DNA from: Acidobacteriota bacterium
GTDB lineage: Bacteria > Acidobacteriota > Terriglobia > Bryobacterales > Bryobacteraceae
Assembly (NCBI GenBank): GCA_023436715.1
Contig: JAEZIJ010000059.1
Location: 1 to 64,000 of the forward strand
Direction of reading: 5' to 3'
DNA: 64,000 bases
The notes under the pieces are model-generated. The model saw only the letters and a list, made by a program, of their open reading frames with translations, was not told where the DNA came from and did not search any database. Positions 43,626 to 53,129 of this stretch are shown piece after piece. Positions within the stretch are counted from its first letter, which is position 1. The number at the start of each line of letters is the position of its first letter. Made by a program: the position numbers and the translations under genes.

Positions 43626-44723
43626 TCAGGCGTTCGCCGCCGCGCCCGCCGCTACTTCGGCCAGGGCCGTAAGAGCCCGCTCGCAGTCTTCCCGGCTCGC
43701 GTCCATGTGCGTCACCAGCCGCATACGCGTGCCGCTGACGCCGTTGATGAGAATTCCTCGGGCCTTAAGCCGCGCGCTGAACTCCTGGATCGTGATCCCC
43801 GTCCCTCCGACGTCGAATATGACGATATTCGTCTGAACCTCGTGAGGCACTGAGATGCCGGGCATCCGCGAGAGCGCATCGGCGAGGAAGCGGGCGTTCT
43901 CATGGTCCTGATAGAGCCGTACGGGCATCTCCTCCAGCGCGATCAGCCCTGCCGCCGCCAGTATGCCCGCCTGCCTCATGCCGCCGCCGAGCCGCTTGCG
44001 GTACAAACGCGCTTGCGAGATCGCCTCCGCAGTGCCCACCAGCATGGAACCGGCCGGCGCGCCCAAGCCTTTCGACAGGCAGAACATCACCGTATCGCAA
44101 GGCGCCGTAATTTCGAGGACGGTCTTGCCGAGATACGCAGCCGCGTTGAAGATACGCGCGCCGTCCAGGTGCACCTTGAGTCCGAGTTCGTGAGCGCCGT
44201 CGCAGATTTCCCGCACGGCATCGGGCGGGTAAACCGACCCGCCCGCCATATTGTGCGTGTTCTCAATCTCGATCAGGCCGGTGGGCGCCCAGTGCGGACC
44301 GGGCGGGCGGATCTCACGCCGGATTTGGTCCCAGGTGAGGATGCCGTCAGCCGCGCAGACCGGCCGCGCAACGCAACCCGCGAACCAGGCCATCATGGAC
44401 AACTCGTAGTTGAGAATGTGAGCGCGCGATTCGCAGATCACTTCCTGGCCGTGCTGCGTGTGCAGCTTGATGCCAATCGTGTTCCCCATGGTGCCGGTGG
44501 GAACAAACAGGCCGGCCTCTTTGCCGAAAATTTCGGCTGCCCGCCGCTCCAGGCGATTGATGGTCGGGTCCTCGCCGTAGACGTCGTCGCCTACCTCCGC
44601 TTCCGCCATTGCCCGCCGCATGGCAAGCGTTGGCTTTGTGACCGTGTCGCTGCGCAGATCGATAATTCGGGCATGTTCGAGGTCGGCGCTCCCAAGGCCG
44701 CGCGGTGAGAATCGGGCTTTCAT
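43626..44723 (-). CDS. ltaE: Low-specificity threonine aldolase
   Basis: A 365-residue fold-type I PLP enzyme. N-terminal IIDLRSDTVTKPTLAMRRAM and VGDDVYGEDPTINRLE are family hallmarks. The PLP lysine is in MFCLSKGLGAPAGSML, and the cofactor Asp is in KVHLDGARIFNAAAYLG. It cleaves L-threonine or L-allo-threonine to glycine and acetaldehyde. It overlaps hemW by four bases (ATGA). As a glycine source it could in principle feed the nearby peptide synthetase, but it is in a separate unit. Confidence 0.93.
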   Translation of the reverse strand: MKARFSPRGLGSADLEHARIIDLRSDTVTKPTLAMRRAMAEAEVGDDVYGEDPTINRLERRAAEIFGKEAGLFVPTGTMGNTIGIKLHTQHGQEVICESRAHILNYELSMMAWFAGCVARPVCAADGILTWDQIRREIRPPGPHWAPTGLIEIENTHNMAGGSVYPPDAVREICDGAHELGLKVHLDGARIFNAAAYLGKTVLEITAPCDTVMFCLSKGLGAPAGSMLVGTAEAISQARLYRKRLGGGMRQAGILAAAGLIALEEMPVRLYQDHENARFLADALSRMPGISVPHEVQTNIVIFDVGGTGITIQEFSARLKARGILINGVSGTRMRLVTHMDASREDCERALTALAEVAAGAAANA

Positions 44724-45859
44724 CGTATGAATTCCTGGAATACTTCATTGGACAACAAAACGCCGCGGCGTGTGAGCCGGAGGTTGCCGTCGCGGCTTTC
44801 GAGCAGGTTCGCTTCGAGCATCCGGGCTATGGGCTCCTCAAACTGTGACCATTCTTCGGGCGATGGCCGTAACCCAGCGCGAAGCCGCAACCCGAGGTAG
44901 AACCGTTCTTCATCGAGGCGGGCGGCGGTCTCTTCGATCCAGGGCGATTCGCCTCGCTCCGCGCGCGCGATGTAGTCCTCGGGCGACTCCGCATTCTGCC
45001 GCCGCACCGCGCCGTCGAACGAGTGCGCGTCCGCACCGAACCCGGCATAGGGCGCAAGTTGCCAGTACTTCAGATTGTGGAGCGATTCGCACCCCGGCCG
45101 GGCGAAGTTGGAGATCTCGTACTGCGCTATGCCCATCGCGGCCAGGCGGTCCACGGCGGTCTCGTACAGTTCGACCACCAATTCCTCGGACGGCACGCGC
45201 CCCGCTCCGTAACGCGCGCCGCCGTGGAGGATTTCGCGTCCGAGCCGGCTATCCTCATCCACCTCGAGCATGTAGACGGAAACGTGCGGCGCCGCGAGCC
45301 GCTCGACCCAGTCCAGCGATTCCGACCAGCTATCGACGGTCTGCCCCGGGAGGCCGGCGATCAGATCGACATTGAAGTTCTGTATGCCGGCATCGCGAAG
45401 AATGGCGATCTCACGGGCCACGATTTCTGCAGTGTGCCGCCGGCCCGTACCGGCAATCTCCACGCCGACGAACGACTGCACACCGAGGCTGACGCGGCTG
45501 ATGCCGACCGCGCGCCAGGCCGCGGCCTTTTCCGCGGTGATGCCGCCCGGGGCCGCCTCGATGGTTGCTTCTTTCCAAGGGCGGCCGGGAACGAGCCCCA
45601 GAACATTCGCCAGATCCTCGCCGGACAAACGGCTCGGCGTACCGCCGCCCAGGTACACCGTTTCCGGGCGCCAGGACCAGTCGAACCGGCGGATTTCCCG
45701 GCACAGCGTTTTCATGTACTGCTGCTCCAGTTCGAGGGCGAACACACCGGAGGCGAAGTTGCAGAACGTACATTTCTGCGCGCAGAAAGGGAACGAAATG
45801 TAAACTCCCGCCAAGCTTTCATTGTCCAACAACCGCATCTTTCGGGTTCTACAAAGCAT
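44720..45859 (-). CDS. hemW: HemW-like radical SAM protein
   Basis: A 379-residue radical SAM protein. The iron-sulfur motif CAQKCTFCNF (CxxxCxxC) is near residue 26, followed by ETVYLGGGTPSRLSGEDLAN and ISRVSLGVQSFVGVEIAGTG. The C-terminal HemN-like domain includes YEISNFARPGCESLHNLKYW. HemW proteins are heme chaperones rather than coproporphyrinogen oxidases. The ATG at 45859 leaves only 20 bp to divergent bshC; an ATG at 45838 would leave 41 bp and keeps all motifs. Confidence 0.9.
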   Translation of the reverse strand: MLCRTRKMRLLDNESLAGVYISFPFCAQKCTFCNFASGVFALELEQQYMKTLCREIRRFDWSWRPETVYLGGGTPSRLSGEDLANVLGLVPGRPWKEATIEAAPGGITAEKAAAWRAVGISRVSLGVQSFVGVEIAGTGRRHTAEIVAREIAILRDAGIQNFNVDLIAGLPGQTVDSWSESLDWVERLAAPHVSVYMLEVDEDSRLGREILHGGARYGAGRVPSEELVVELYETAVDRLAAMGIAQYEISNFARPGCESLHNLKYWQLAPYAGFGADAHSFDGAVRRQNAESPEDYIARAERGESPWIEETAARLDEERFYLGLRLRAGLRPSPEEWSQFEEPIARMLEANLLESRDGNLRLTRRGVLLSNEVFQEFIR

Positions 45860-45879
45860 CTGCTACCCTTGGACTGTTA

Positions 45880-47457
45880 ATGGGAACCGCCTGCATACGC
45901 CACACCGAATTGCCTCAGACCTCCAGGCTGTTTTCGGATTTTCTGTACCGGTTTGACCGGGTAGCGCGTTTCTACGAGCACTCGCCGTACGAGCCGGAGT
46001 CTTACCGCGAAGCGGCCGCCGGGATCAGCTATCCCGACGAACGGCGCTCCGCGCTGGTCGAAGCCCTTTCCGGGCAGAATGGCGGCAGTCCGGCGCTGGA
46101 GAAGCTCGCGGCACCGGGCACCGTTGTGGTCGCAACGGGCCAGCAGGTGGGGCTTTTCTCCGGTCCGTGCTACACCATTTACAAGGCGATTACGGCTGCC
46201 AAGCTGGCGCAGCGCCTCTCCGATGCCGGCATTCCCGCGGTACCGGTTTTCTGGCTTGCGACTGAAGATCACGACTACGCCGAGGTCAACCACTGCTGGG
46301 TTTTCGATGCCGCGCACAGGCCGGTGCGACTTGAGATTCCCGGGTCAAACCCGGAGCGGCGGCCGGTTGGGGAGCTTCCGGTGGATGGCAGTCCGTTCGA
46401 GGCCGCTCGCGAAGCGCTCGAAGGCTTCCCTTTTGGCGATGACGTTGTCCAGCTTCTGAGAGAATCCTATTCTCCGGGGCGCACGTTCGGCACGGCGTTC
46501 TTTCACTTGCTGCGGCAGGTGCTTTCTTCTCAAGACCTGCTGTTTCTGGATCCGATGCACCCGGCTTCGCGCCGGCTCGCCGCGCCGATTCTTCGCGATG
46601 CGGTCGAGGCGGCGCCCGATCTCTCCGCGCGCATTCTCGAACGCAGCCGCGAACTAACGGCCGCCGGCTACCATGCGCAGGTTCATCTGGACGATCACAC
46701 GTCTCTGGTGTTCCTGCTGGAAGAGGGCCGGCGCATCGCACTGCATCGCCAGGGCCGGGAGTACGCGGCGAACGGGCGGCGTTTCTCGACCGAAGAACTC
46801 GCGGCGCGCGCGGAGCAACTCTCGCCAAACGCGCTACTCCGGCCGGTGGTGCAGGATTATCTGCTCCCGACGGTTGCCTACGTCGGCGGACCGGCGGAAC
46901 TGGCGTACCTGGCCCAGTCGCGGGTAATTTATGAGGCACTACTGGGCCGCACGCCCGTAGCGCTCGACCGCCAGAGCGCGACGCTGCTCGATGCGCGGTC
47001 GGCCAAGCTCATGACGCGCTACGGGCTCTCCCTGCCCGGCTTCTTCGCGGGAGATGAGGCGCTCCGCGGGCACATCGCTCGCAAACTGGTGCCGTCCGGG
47101 CTTCAGGCCGCCATCGCCGAGAGCCAGTCGAAATTGCAGCAGTCGCTCGATGAGTTGTCGTCCGCGCTGGCCGCGTTTGACCCGACGCTCGGCTCCGCAC
47201 TGGCGACGAGCCGCCGCAAGATCGCCTGGCAGCTCTCCAAGCTCGAACGCAAGGTGGCGCGCGAAGCGCTGCGCCGGAACGAGCGCGCGGCAGCGGATGC
47301 GGCGTACCTGAACGGCCTGATTTATCCGGAGAAGCATCTCCAGGAGCGCTTCTATTCGATCCTGCCGTTCCTGGCGCGGCACGGCCTCGAGGTCGTGGAC
47401 AGAATCTCGGAAGCGCTGACGCTGGATTGCCGCGATCATCGCGTGATCGAACTCTAG
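45880..47457 (+). CDS. bshC: BshC, bacillithiol biosynthesis cysteine-adding enzyme
   Basis: A 525-residue protein. The signature VVATGQQVGLFSGPCYTIYK followed by AITAAKLA, and VFWLATEDHDYAEVNHCWVF, identify BshC. The C-terminal half has the family's long coiled-coil region (LQQSLDELSSALAAFDPT, WQLSKLERKVAREALRRNER). BshC joins cysteine to glucosaminyl-malate to complete bacillithiol. The frame is open further upstream across hemW, but homology begins at the ATG at 45880. No bshA or bshB is nearby. The tiny spacer suggests a short-leader or leaderless transcript. Confidence 0.93.
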   Translation: MGTACIRHTELPQTSRLFSDFLYRFDRVARFYEHSPYEPESYREAAAGISYPDERRSALVEALSGQNGGSPALEKLAAPGTVVVATGQQVGLFSGPCYTIYKAITAAKLAQRLSDAGIPAVPVFWLATEDHDYAEVNHCWVFDAAHRPVRLEIPGSNPERRPVGELPVDGSPFEAAREALEGFPFGDDVVQLLRESYSPGRTFGTAFFHLLRQVLSSQDLLFLDPMHPASRRLAAPILRDAVEAAPDLSARILERSRELTAAGYHAQVHLDDHTSLVFLLEEGRRIALHRQGREYAANGRRFSTEELAARAEQLSPNALLRPVVQDYLLPTVAYVGGPAELAYLAQSRVIYEALLGRTPVALDRQSATLLDARSAKLMTRYGLSLPGFFAGDEALRGHIARKLVPSGLQAAIAESQSKLQQSLDELSSALAAFDPTLGSALATSRRKIAWQLSKLERKVAREALRRNERAAADAAYLNGLIYPEKHLQERFYSILPFLARHGLEVVDRISEALTLDCRDHRVIEL

Positions 47458-47472
47458 GCCGAAAGCCGGCCA

Positions 47473-47494
47473 GGGGGCACGCATGCGTGACCCC
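47473..47494. terminator. Bidirectional terminator-like hairpin
   Basis: A perfect 12-base palindrome CACGCATGCGTG (47478-47489) is flanked by GGGGG and ACCCC, which extend the stem. It sits midway between the convergent bshC and protease genes. No T-run follows. Confidence 0.4.
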
Positions 47495-47504
47495 AACAAG
47501 AGCG

Positions 47505-50500
47505 TCAGCGCGGTATCTCAACCCCCGGCCGAGGCAATCCGCGGTGTCGATCCCGCGTCAGTCCGTCGCCCTCGCTCTTCTGCCGGATGGCGGACGCCCA
47601 GCCTGCGACGATGATATTTCCCGCGCGAAGAGCGCCGGCGTTCGCCTTCACTTGAAAGCGGACGCTGCCCTTGCCCGAGCCGGACGCCGCGCCGGTGATG
47701 GTGACCCAATCGAGCGCGCTCGACGCGGTCCACGAACAACCGTCCGGGGCGGCCACCTCGATGGTTACGATCCCGCCGGCGGCCGGGAGCGTCTGCTCGC
47801 CGGGGCTGATGCTCGCGATGCAGGAGGTACTGGAGCCGGGGCGCATCCGCACGGCCGTGTTCCTTGCGTTCTGATGCACCATCGGCCAGTCGTTGGCCGA
47901 GGAATGGAAAGGCGCACCCGTCGCCAGCAGCGTGACCACACCGGAAACGGGACCTCCCCAATAGTCCACGACGCCGTACGCTACGGCAATCTCGGTGCTC
48001 CCATCCTGGTTGAAATCGCCGATGGCCGGCGCCGGGTATTCGCCAAGCTCGTGCCCCATGCCGGTAAGCTGCCACGATTTTGCCACGGACCCGTCGGCGC
48101 GAAGTGCGAGCAGCTTCTGGTCGGAATATCCATAATGAGGGGACTCCGAACGCCACACCATGCTGGTATGCGAGGTGACGATCTCGGGGCGCTCGTCGCC
48201 GTCAATGTCGCCGATTACGACGGACCCGAAATATCTAGTGGGTGTCTGGAGCGGCCATGCGCCGGAAAGCAAAGCGCCGTCGTCCCGAAACACGTACAAG
48301 TCACTGTCATGAGCGAGAACGATCTCTTCGTGTCCGTCCCGGTCCACATCACCCACCGCGAGGAACGACTCGCAGTATCGGGACGAATTGGGCAGCAACT
48401 TGGGAAATCCGGCTCGTTCAGAGCCGTCCGGCTGGAACACGTGGAGCACGATTGTGTCATCGACATTGGAGACGAGGATGATCTCCAACTTGCCGTTGCG
48501 ATCAAGATCCGCCGCGGCCATCGCATAGGGTAAGCCGTCGAGCCACGGCACGTTCCAGGCCCGCGGCGAACCGCTCTTGTCGAACAGTTTCAACGTGTGT
48601 GTGGAGGGCGACTCGACCTCCTGTACGACAAGTTCCTTGCTGCCGTCACCATCGATATCGCCTGCGATCAATCTCATTCGATCGGCTGAGGCGCCCACAC
48701 CGCCTTCGTGATTTGCAGCTTCAATGGGAAAGTTGCCGTTGAGCGGACTGCCGTCCCGCCGCCAGGCATAGATGCGCGCAACCGTGGCGCTAGGGTCGTC
48801 TCCAAACGCCAGGATCTCGCAGCGGGAGTCGCCTTCGATATCCTCAACCAACACCTGGGCTCTGGCGAAGAGATGAGGCACGCCCGGCGCGATGGAACGG
48901 AACGCGCCGTCCTCGCCATACACGTGGAGAGCTTCCAGATCCCCAACCACGGCCTGCTCGCCCGTGCCGCCATCGAGGCTTGCGGCCGAGGGCTGAAAGT
49001 GGCTGCCTTTGCCGAGCGGCATCGGCCTCCGTTGCGGCGGGCCATTCAGTGGCAGCGTCCAAAGCGCTCCAGGCGGGCTCATCGCCGGCGGGCGCCACCC
49101 AGTGTACATCATCATATTGCCCGGCGCCGCGACCAACAATCGCAAACTGCCATCCGCATTCCTGGCAGGTACGACGCCCGAGTTCCGATATGGTCCCGCG
49201 TCTAGCCACTTGGGCCACTCAGCGGAGAGCAGATCGGGCTCGAGGTAGACGAGCGACGTGATCTGGTTCGTAAAGCCCGCTCCAACGACTCTCAGGCGAA
49301 TCGTGTAATAGCCGGGGGCGGCCAGCGCCGGTGTTTCCCAGGCGGCGAGGAGCCCTTCCGTGATTGGCGAAGCGCCGCCGCTTTCGAGCGATATTCCCCC
49401 AGTCTGCCAGCCTTTGGTGGCGTACATGCCTCTGGCCCAATCGACGTGGAAACCTCCGAAACCGGTCGCGTTCGCGGTTCCCGAGATCGGGATTTTCACT
49501 CCGGGCTTGAAGGTCATCGCGGAGGCGGCGCCGCTGGGCATCGCGGGACTGGTGATCGCGATGGCGGCCGCGGTCAACTGAATGTTGTCGACAAACGCCT
49601 GGCCAGCCCCGTTATACACCGTCAGCCGGATCGAGTAGACGCCGTTCATGACTGCGCCCGCATCGAATACGCCGAGTGTACCGGATGTTGCGACAGCGCC
49701 GGTCTGAAGCAGTGTGCAGACCTCGGGCGATTTCCCCACGCAGTATTCCAGTTTGTACCCCGCGAAGCCGCGGCCGCGCGCGACGCCGGCGATGGTGGTG
49801 GGGCCGCGAACCACCGCTCCGCTGGCGGGCGCGCCGATCTTGGCCTCGACGACGCCGCTCAGGGCGAGCGCCGCGGCGCTCTCGATGCGGCCGTAGGTCT
49901 CGTAGGTCTCGCCGATGCCCCGGGGCGGCTGTATGATGCCGGTGGCCGACGCGCGGATCGCCTGCCGGACCTGTTCGTTAGAGTACTCCGGGTGCTGCGC
50001 GAGCAGGAGAGCCGCAAGGCCCGCGACGTGCGGCGCCGCCATGCTGGTGCCGTCGGCGCGGGTGTATCCGTCATCGACGGGCATTCCGAGCGATGTACCC
50101 TTGGCACGCAGGGAGAGAATGTTCACGCCGGGCGCTGCGACATCGATCTTACTGCCCCAGTTGGAGAACCCCGCCAGCATGTCGTCGCGATCCGACGCGG
50201 CCACGGTGATGACGGCGGAGAGGTCCCCCGGGTGATAAAAAACGGCGTCGTCACCGTTGTTCCCCGCGGCCGCCACGATGACGGCGCCCAGGTTGTGCGC
50301 ATAGGCCACCGCTTCCGCGATGGTCTTGGACTCGCCCGGGCCACCCCAGGAATTGTTGATCACATCGGCGCCCTGATTGGCTGCGTAGACGATGGCGCGC
50401 GCGAGGACGGAATCGAGCCCCGCCCCGCTACTGTCGAACGCTTTGATGAGCATCACCTTCGCCCGCCAGGCCACACCGATCACTCCCAGTCCGTTGTTGC

Positions 50501-51314
50501 CAACAGCGGCGATCGTGCCGGCAACATGCGTTCCGTGCCCGTGGTCGTCAATGGGATTGTTGTTCGTTCCGACGAAATTCCAGCCCCTGACGTCATCGAC
50601 GAAGCCGTTGCCGTCGTCGTCCACGCCATTGCCGGCAACCTCCTTCGCGTTGGTCCAAATATTGGCGGAAATGTCGGGGTGGTTGTAATCGATGCCGGTG
50701 TCCAGCACCGCGACCACAATGCCCTCGCCCTTGGAGGTGTCCCAGGCGGCCGGGGCGCCGATCTTCTTGAGGCCCCACAGGTCGTCGTAGTTCTGCCCCC
50801 AACTGCCCCGCCGGTTGAAGTAAGGATCGTTGGGAGTGTAGCTGACCGACACGATCTTGTCTTCTTCCGCGTATTCCACGTCGGGATCGGCGCGGAGCGC
50901 GGCGAGGGTCGTGGCGACGTCCCCGTCCGGCTCGAGGATGTATGTGCGCGAGATGTCGGGCGGCTGAAATGTGGTGCGCAGGCGGGCGGCCCTCTGCGGA
51001 AATCGCTGGCGGAACTGGGTGGCGATCTGCCGGTCCGAGGCCTGCTGCCGCCTCTTTTCGCGGACGAACTCAGGGTAGAGCGGCGCGAGCGTCCGCGCCG
51101 AGTGGCGCGCCAGAAACGCGGCGGCATGGGGTCGTTGCGCGGTCGCGGCCGAGAGCGCCATGGGTTTCGAGGGCAGCGCCGTTTCGACCTCTTCGGCCAA
51201 AGGGGCACGCAATTTCACCAGGATTCTGGGGTTGGCGGGACCGGATGCCCAAAGGGGAATGATAAGAATGAGAAGCGCGGAAGAGCGAGTTACCAAGGTT
51301 CGTAGTCGCGTCAA
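47505..51314 (-). CDS. Secreted subtilisin-like serine protease with FG-GAP/VCBS-like repeats and BACON-like end
   Basis: A 1269-residue exported protein. Signal peptide (SSALLILIIPLWASG), propeptide-like region with YILEPDGDVATTLAALRADP, then an S8 peptidase domain. The triad is Asp in VVAVLDTGIDYNHPD, His in DDHGHGTHVAGTIA and Ser in ADGTSMAAPHVAGLAALLLA. Middle Ig-like parts follow. At least six FG-GAP-like calcium-binding repeats appear, for example AGDIDGDGSKELVV, AAADLDRNGKLEII, VGDVDRDGHEEIV and IGDFNQDGSTEIAV. The last 100 residues resemble a BACON domain (AAPDGCSWTASSALDWVTIT). It likely degrades extracellular protein while attached to carbohydrate or the cell surface. Confidence 0.93.
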   Translation of the reverse strand: MTRLRTLVTRSSALLILIIPLWASGPANPRILVKLRAPLAEEVETALPSKPMALSAATAQRPHAAAFLARHSARTLAPLYPEFVREKRRQQASDRQIATQFRQRFPQRAARLRTTFQPPDISRTYILEPDGDVATTLAALRADPDVEYAEEDKIVSVSYTPNDPYFNRRGSWGQNYDDLWGLKKIGAPAAWDTSKGEGIVVAVLDTGIDYNHPDISANIWTNAKEVAGNGVDDDGNGFVDDVRGWNFVGTNNNPIDDHGHGTHVAGTIAAVGNNGLGVIGVAWRAKVMLIKAFDSSGAGLDSVLARAIVYAANQGADVINNSWGGPGESKTIAEAVAYAHNLGAVIVAAAGNNGDDAVFYHPGDLSAVITVAASDRDDMLAGFSNWGSKIDVAAPGVNILSLRAKGTSLGMPVDDGYTRADGTSMAAPHVAGLAALLLAQHPEYSNEQVRQAIRASATGIIQPPRGIGETYETYGRIESAAALALSGVVEAKIGAPASGAVVRGPTTIAGVARGRGFAGYKLEYCVGKSPEVCTLLQTGAVATSGTLGVFDAGAVMNGVYSIRLTVYNGAGQAFVDNIQLTAAAIAITSPAMPSGAASAMTFKPGVKIPISGTANATGFGGFHVDWARGMYATKGWQTGGISLESGGASPITEGLLAAWETPALAAPGYYTIRLRVVGAGFTNQITSLVYLEPDLLSAEWPKWLDAGPYRNSGVVPARNADGSLRLLVAAPGNMMMYTGWRPPAMSPPGALWTLPLNGPPQRRPMPLGKGSHFQPSAASLDGGTGEQAVVGDLEALHVYGEDGAFRSIAPGVPHLFARAQVLVEDIEGDSRCEILAFGDDPSATVARIYAWRRDGSPLNGNFPIEAANHEGGVGASADRMRLIAGDIDGDGSKELVVQEVESPSTHTLKLFDKSGSPRAWNVPWLDGLPYAMAAADLDRNGKLEIILVSNVDDTIVLHVFQPDGSERAGFPKLLPNSSRYCESFLAVGDVDRDGHEEIVLAHDSDLYVFRDDGALLSGAWPLQTPTRYFGSVVIGDIDGDERPEIVTSHTSMVWRSESPHYGYSDQKLLALRADGSVAKSWQLTGMGHELGEYPAPAIGDFNQDGSTEIAVAYGVVDYWGGPVSGVVTLLATGAPFHSSANDWPMVHQNARNTAVRMRPGSSTSCIASISPGEQTLPAAGGIVTIEVAAPDGCSWTASSALDWVTITGAASGSGKGSVRFQVKANAGALRAGNIIVAGWASAIRQKSEGDGLTRDRHRGLPRPGVEIPR

Positions 51315-51382
51315 AGGCGGGCTACCCCGGCGCCCGGAAGTTGGTTTCGAGTTTTAGAGGCCTTATTGTACTTCAGGACCGC

Positions 51383-52534
51383 TCAGGCGGGCACGCGGAT
51401 CTTCAGGCCTGCCCCGTGCCCCGGTCGCGATTCGATGAACAGGTCGCCGCCGAGGCTTCTGATACGCCTCTTGATGCTTTGCGGCCCCAGCCGCAACAAG
51501 TCGAGTTCGTCAAGAGAGAATGACCCGCTGAAAGCGAAGCCCGTGCCGTCGTCGTCCACTGAAATCTCGACGTTCTTGCCGGCGTGCTCGAGGGCGACCA
51601 CGACGCGCGATGCCTTCGAGTGCTTTTGCACGTTATGCAGCGCCTCGCGAAGGATCTGTAGCAGTTCGTGGCTGGTTTCCGGGGCCAGCCGGACCTCGCT
51701 CTGCGCGCTCACGAACCGCGCGGAAATCGACGTGTCTTTCTGGAAGTACTCGACGATGCGGCGAACCGAGGTCACCAGATCGCTGGTGTCCACTTCCACC
51801 GGCTTCATGCTGCGCAGGAACGAGCGGATTTCGCCGACCTGGGAGCGCGCAATCTGCTGCAACTCGTGCAGGTCCTCCATGGCTGTGTTGCGGTCGCGCT
51901 TGAACAGCGTTTCGAGGATGTCCAGCCGGACTTGCAGGCCGATGAACGTTTGCAGCGGGCCGTCGTGGAAATCGCCGGCGATGCGCTGGCGCTCCGCGTC
52001 GCGGATCTTGTCGGCTTCCGCGCGGAGAGCGGTCTCGCGGCGCCCGCTTTCGAGCAGCCGTTCCTGAAGCCGCCTTTTCTGGTCGCTCAGCAGGCAGGCG
52101 AGCAGCCCGGCGATCACAACCACGTGGCTGAGCGCAGTCGCGTCGGGCCGCCGGACGGATGCGTAGAACCCGATGCAGGCGCCCACGACAATGCAAACAT
52201 CGTTCCAGTCATGATGGACCACCGCCGCCATCATGAGGTAAAGAAACAGCACGGACCCGATCCAGCCGCTGCCGTCGGCGCCGTAGGCCGAGAAGGCGAT
52301 GAAAAAGGCGGTGTCTACGAACAGGCTGGGCAGCGAGACCTGGATGTCGTCGATTTTCTTCCACAGCAGCGCAACCAGACCGTAGCAGACATAGGCTGCC
52401 GTGACGATGGTCAGCGGGTGGTCGAAATCCGAAGAGAAGATCTGGGCGTACAGGCACGCAAAACCGAGCACAGCGCGCACGACGCTGCGCAGCCAACGCC
52501 ATTCCCGCGCGTGCGATCCTATGGCTGCGGCCAT
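51383..52534 (-). CDS. NarL-type membrane histidine kinase, orphan
   Basis: A 383-residue kinase. Five or six N-terminal membrane helices (for example AVLGFACLYAQIF, SLFVDTAFFIAFSAYG, VVHHDWNDVCIVVGACIGFY) form a putative sensor. The HisKA_3 box is RIAGDFHDGPLQTFIGLQVR, where the His is phosphorylated. The ATPase has ILREALHNVQKHSKAS and VDDDGTGFAFSGS. The N-terminal end of the G-box is altered (LRLGPQSIKRRIRSLGGD). No LuxR-type response regulator adjoins it, so its partner is elsewhere. It follows the exported methyltransferase gene by 12 bp. Confidence 0.9.
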   Translation of the reverse strand: MAAAIGSHAREWRWLRSVVRAVLGFACLYAQIFSSDFDHPLTIVTAAYVCYGLVALLWKKIDDIQVSLPSLFVDTAFFIAFSAYGADGSGWIGSVLFLYLMMAAVVHHDWNDVCIVVGACIGFYASVRRPDATALSHVVVIAGLLACLLSDQKRRLQERLLESGRRETALRAEADKIRDAERQRIAGDFHDGPLQTFIGLQVRLDILETLFKRDRNTAMEDLHELQQIARSQVGEIRSFLRSMKPVEVDTSDLVTSVRRIVEYFQKDTSISARFVSAQSEVRLAPETSHELLQILREALHNVQKHSKASRVVVALEHAGKNVEISVDDDGTGFAFSGSFSLDELDLLRLGPQSIKRRIRSLGGDLFIESRPGHGAGLKIRVPA

Positions 52535-52546
52535 CTCCGATCCGGC

Positions 52547-53083
52547 TTACCGGCGATAGAAGTAGAGCGTGTGGCTCCGGCCCTCGCCGTCGTCCTCGAC
52601 CTGCTCCACTTTCTCAGGTGTCCAGCCGGAAAACTCGAAGTCATGCGCGATGACCCGAGTGCCTTTCTTGAGCTGCTTTTCGAGCAGCGGACGCAGCTTG
52701 TCGTTCGAGGAAGGAAGCAGGTACACGGTGAGCAGATTCGCGGAGCTGTAATCCTGCTTCATGACATCGCCGTGGATGACGCGAGCCTGCTTATCGAGCC
52801 CCAGGCTCTTGATCCGATCCATGCTTTGCTTCCAAAGGTCCCGGTCGAACTCGACGCCGGTCGCGTCGGCTTTGAACTTGCTCGCGGCCATGATGACGAT
52901 GCGGCCGTCTCCGCTGCCGAGGTCGAACATCTTCTCGCCCGCCTTGAGCCCGCCGAGATGAAGCATCTTCTCGACGATGGTTTCCGGGGTCGGGTAGTAC
53001 GGCGCCAGCTTCTCGGATGGATTCTCCTGGGCGAAACAAAAAACGCCAAGCAGGAGAGGTAAAACGAACCTTCTCTTCAACAT
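52547..53083 (-). CDS. Exported SAM-dependent methyltransferase-like protein
   Basis: A 178-residue protein with a clear signal peptide (RRFVLPLLLGVFCFAQ) ahead of a class I methyltransferase fold. Motif I is KMFDLGSGDGRIVIMAASKF, motif II region is ATGVEFDRDLW, and VIAHDFEFSGWTPEKV follows. SAM is not expected outside the cytoplasm, so either the signal is a membrane anchor facing inward or the fold has another role. It is 12 bp upstream of the histidine kinase and may be co-transcribed. Confidence 0.8.
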   Translation of the reverse strand: MLKRRFVLPLLLGVFCFAQENPSEKLAPYYPTPETIVEKMLHLGGLKAGEKMFDLGSGDGRIVIMAASKFKADATGVEFDRDLWKQSMDRIKSLGLDKQARVIHGDVMKQDYSSANLLTVYLLPSSNDKLRPLLEKQLKKGTRVIAHDFEFSGWTPEKVEQVEDDGEGRSHTLYFYRR

Positions 53084-53129
53084 GCGAGCCTCAGGTTAGC
53101 AGTGTATCAGAATGGCCGGCCTCAGGCGG

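Noticed and set aside
45565..45879. 105-codon upstream extension of bshC
   Set aside because: It runs antisense through hemW, and BshC similarity starts at 45880.
49446..51305. 619-codon plus-strand open frame
   Set aside because: Antisense to the subtilase, whose catalytic triad and repeats are clear.
51668..53062. 464-codon plus-strand open frame
   Set aside because: Antisense to the histidine kinase and methyltransferase, spanning two genes.
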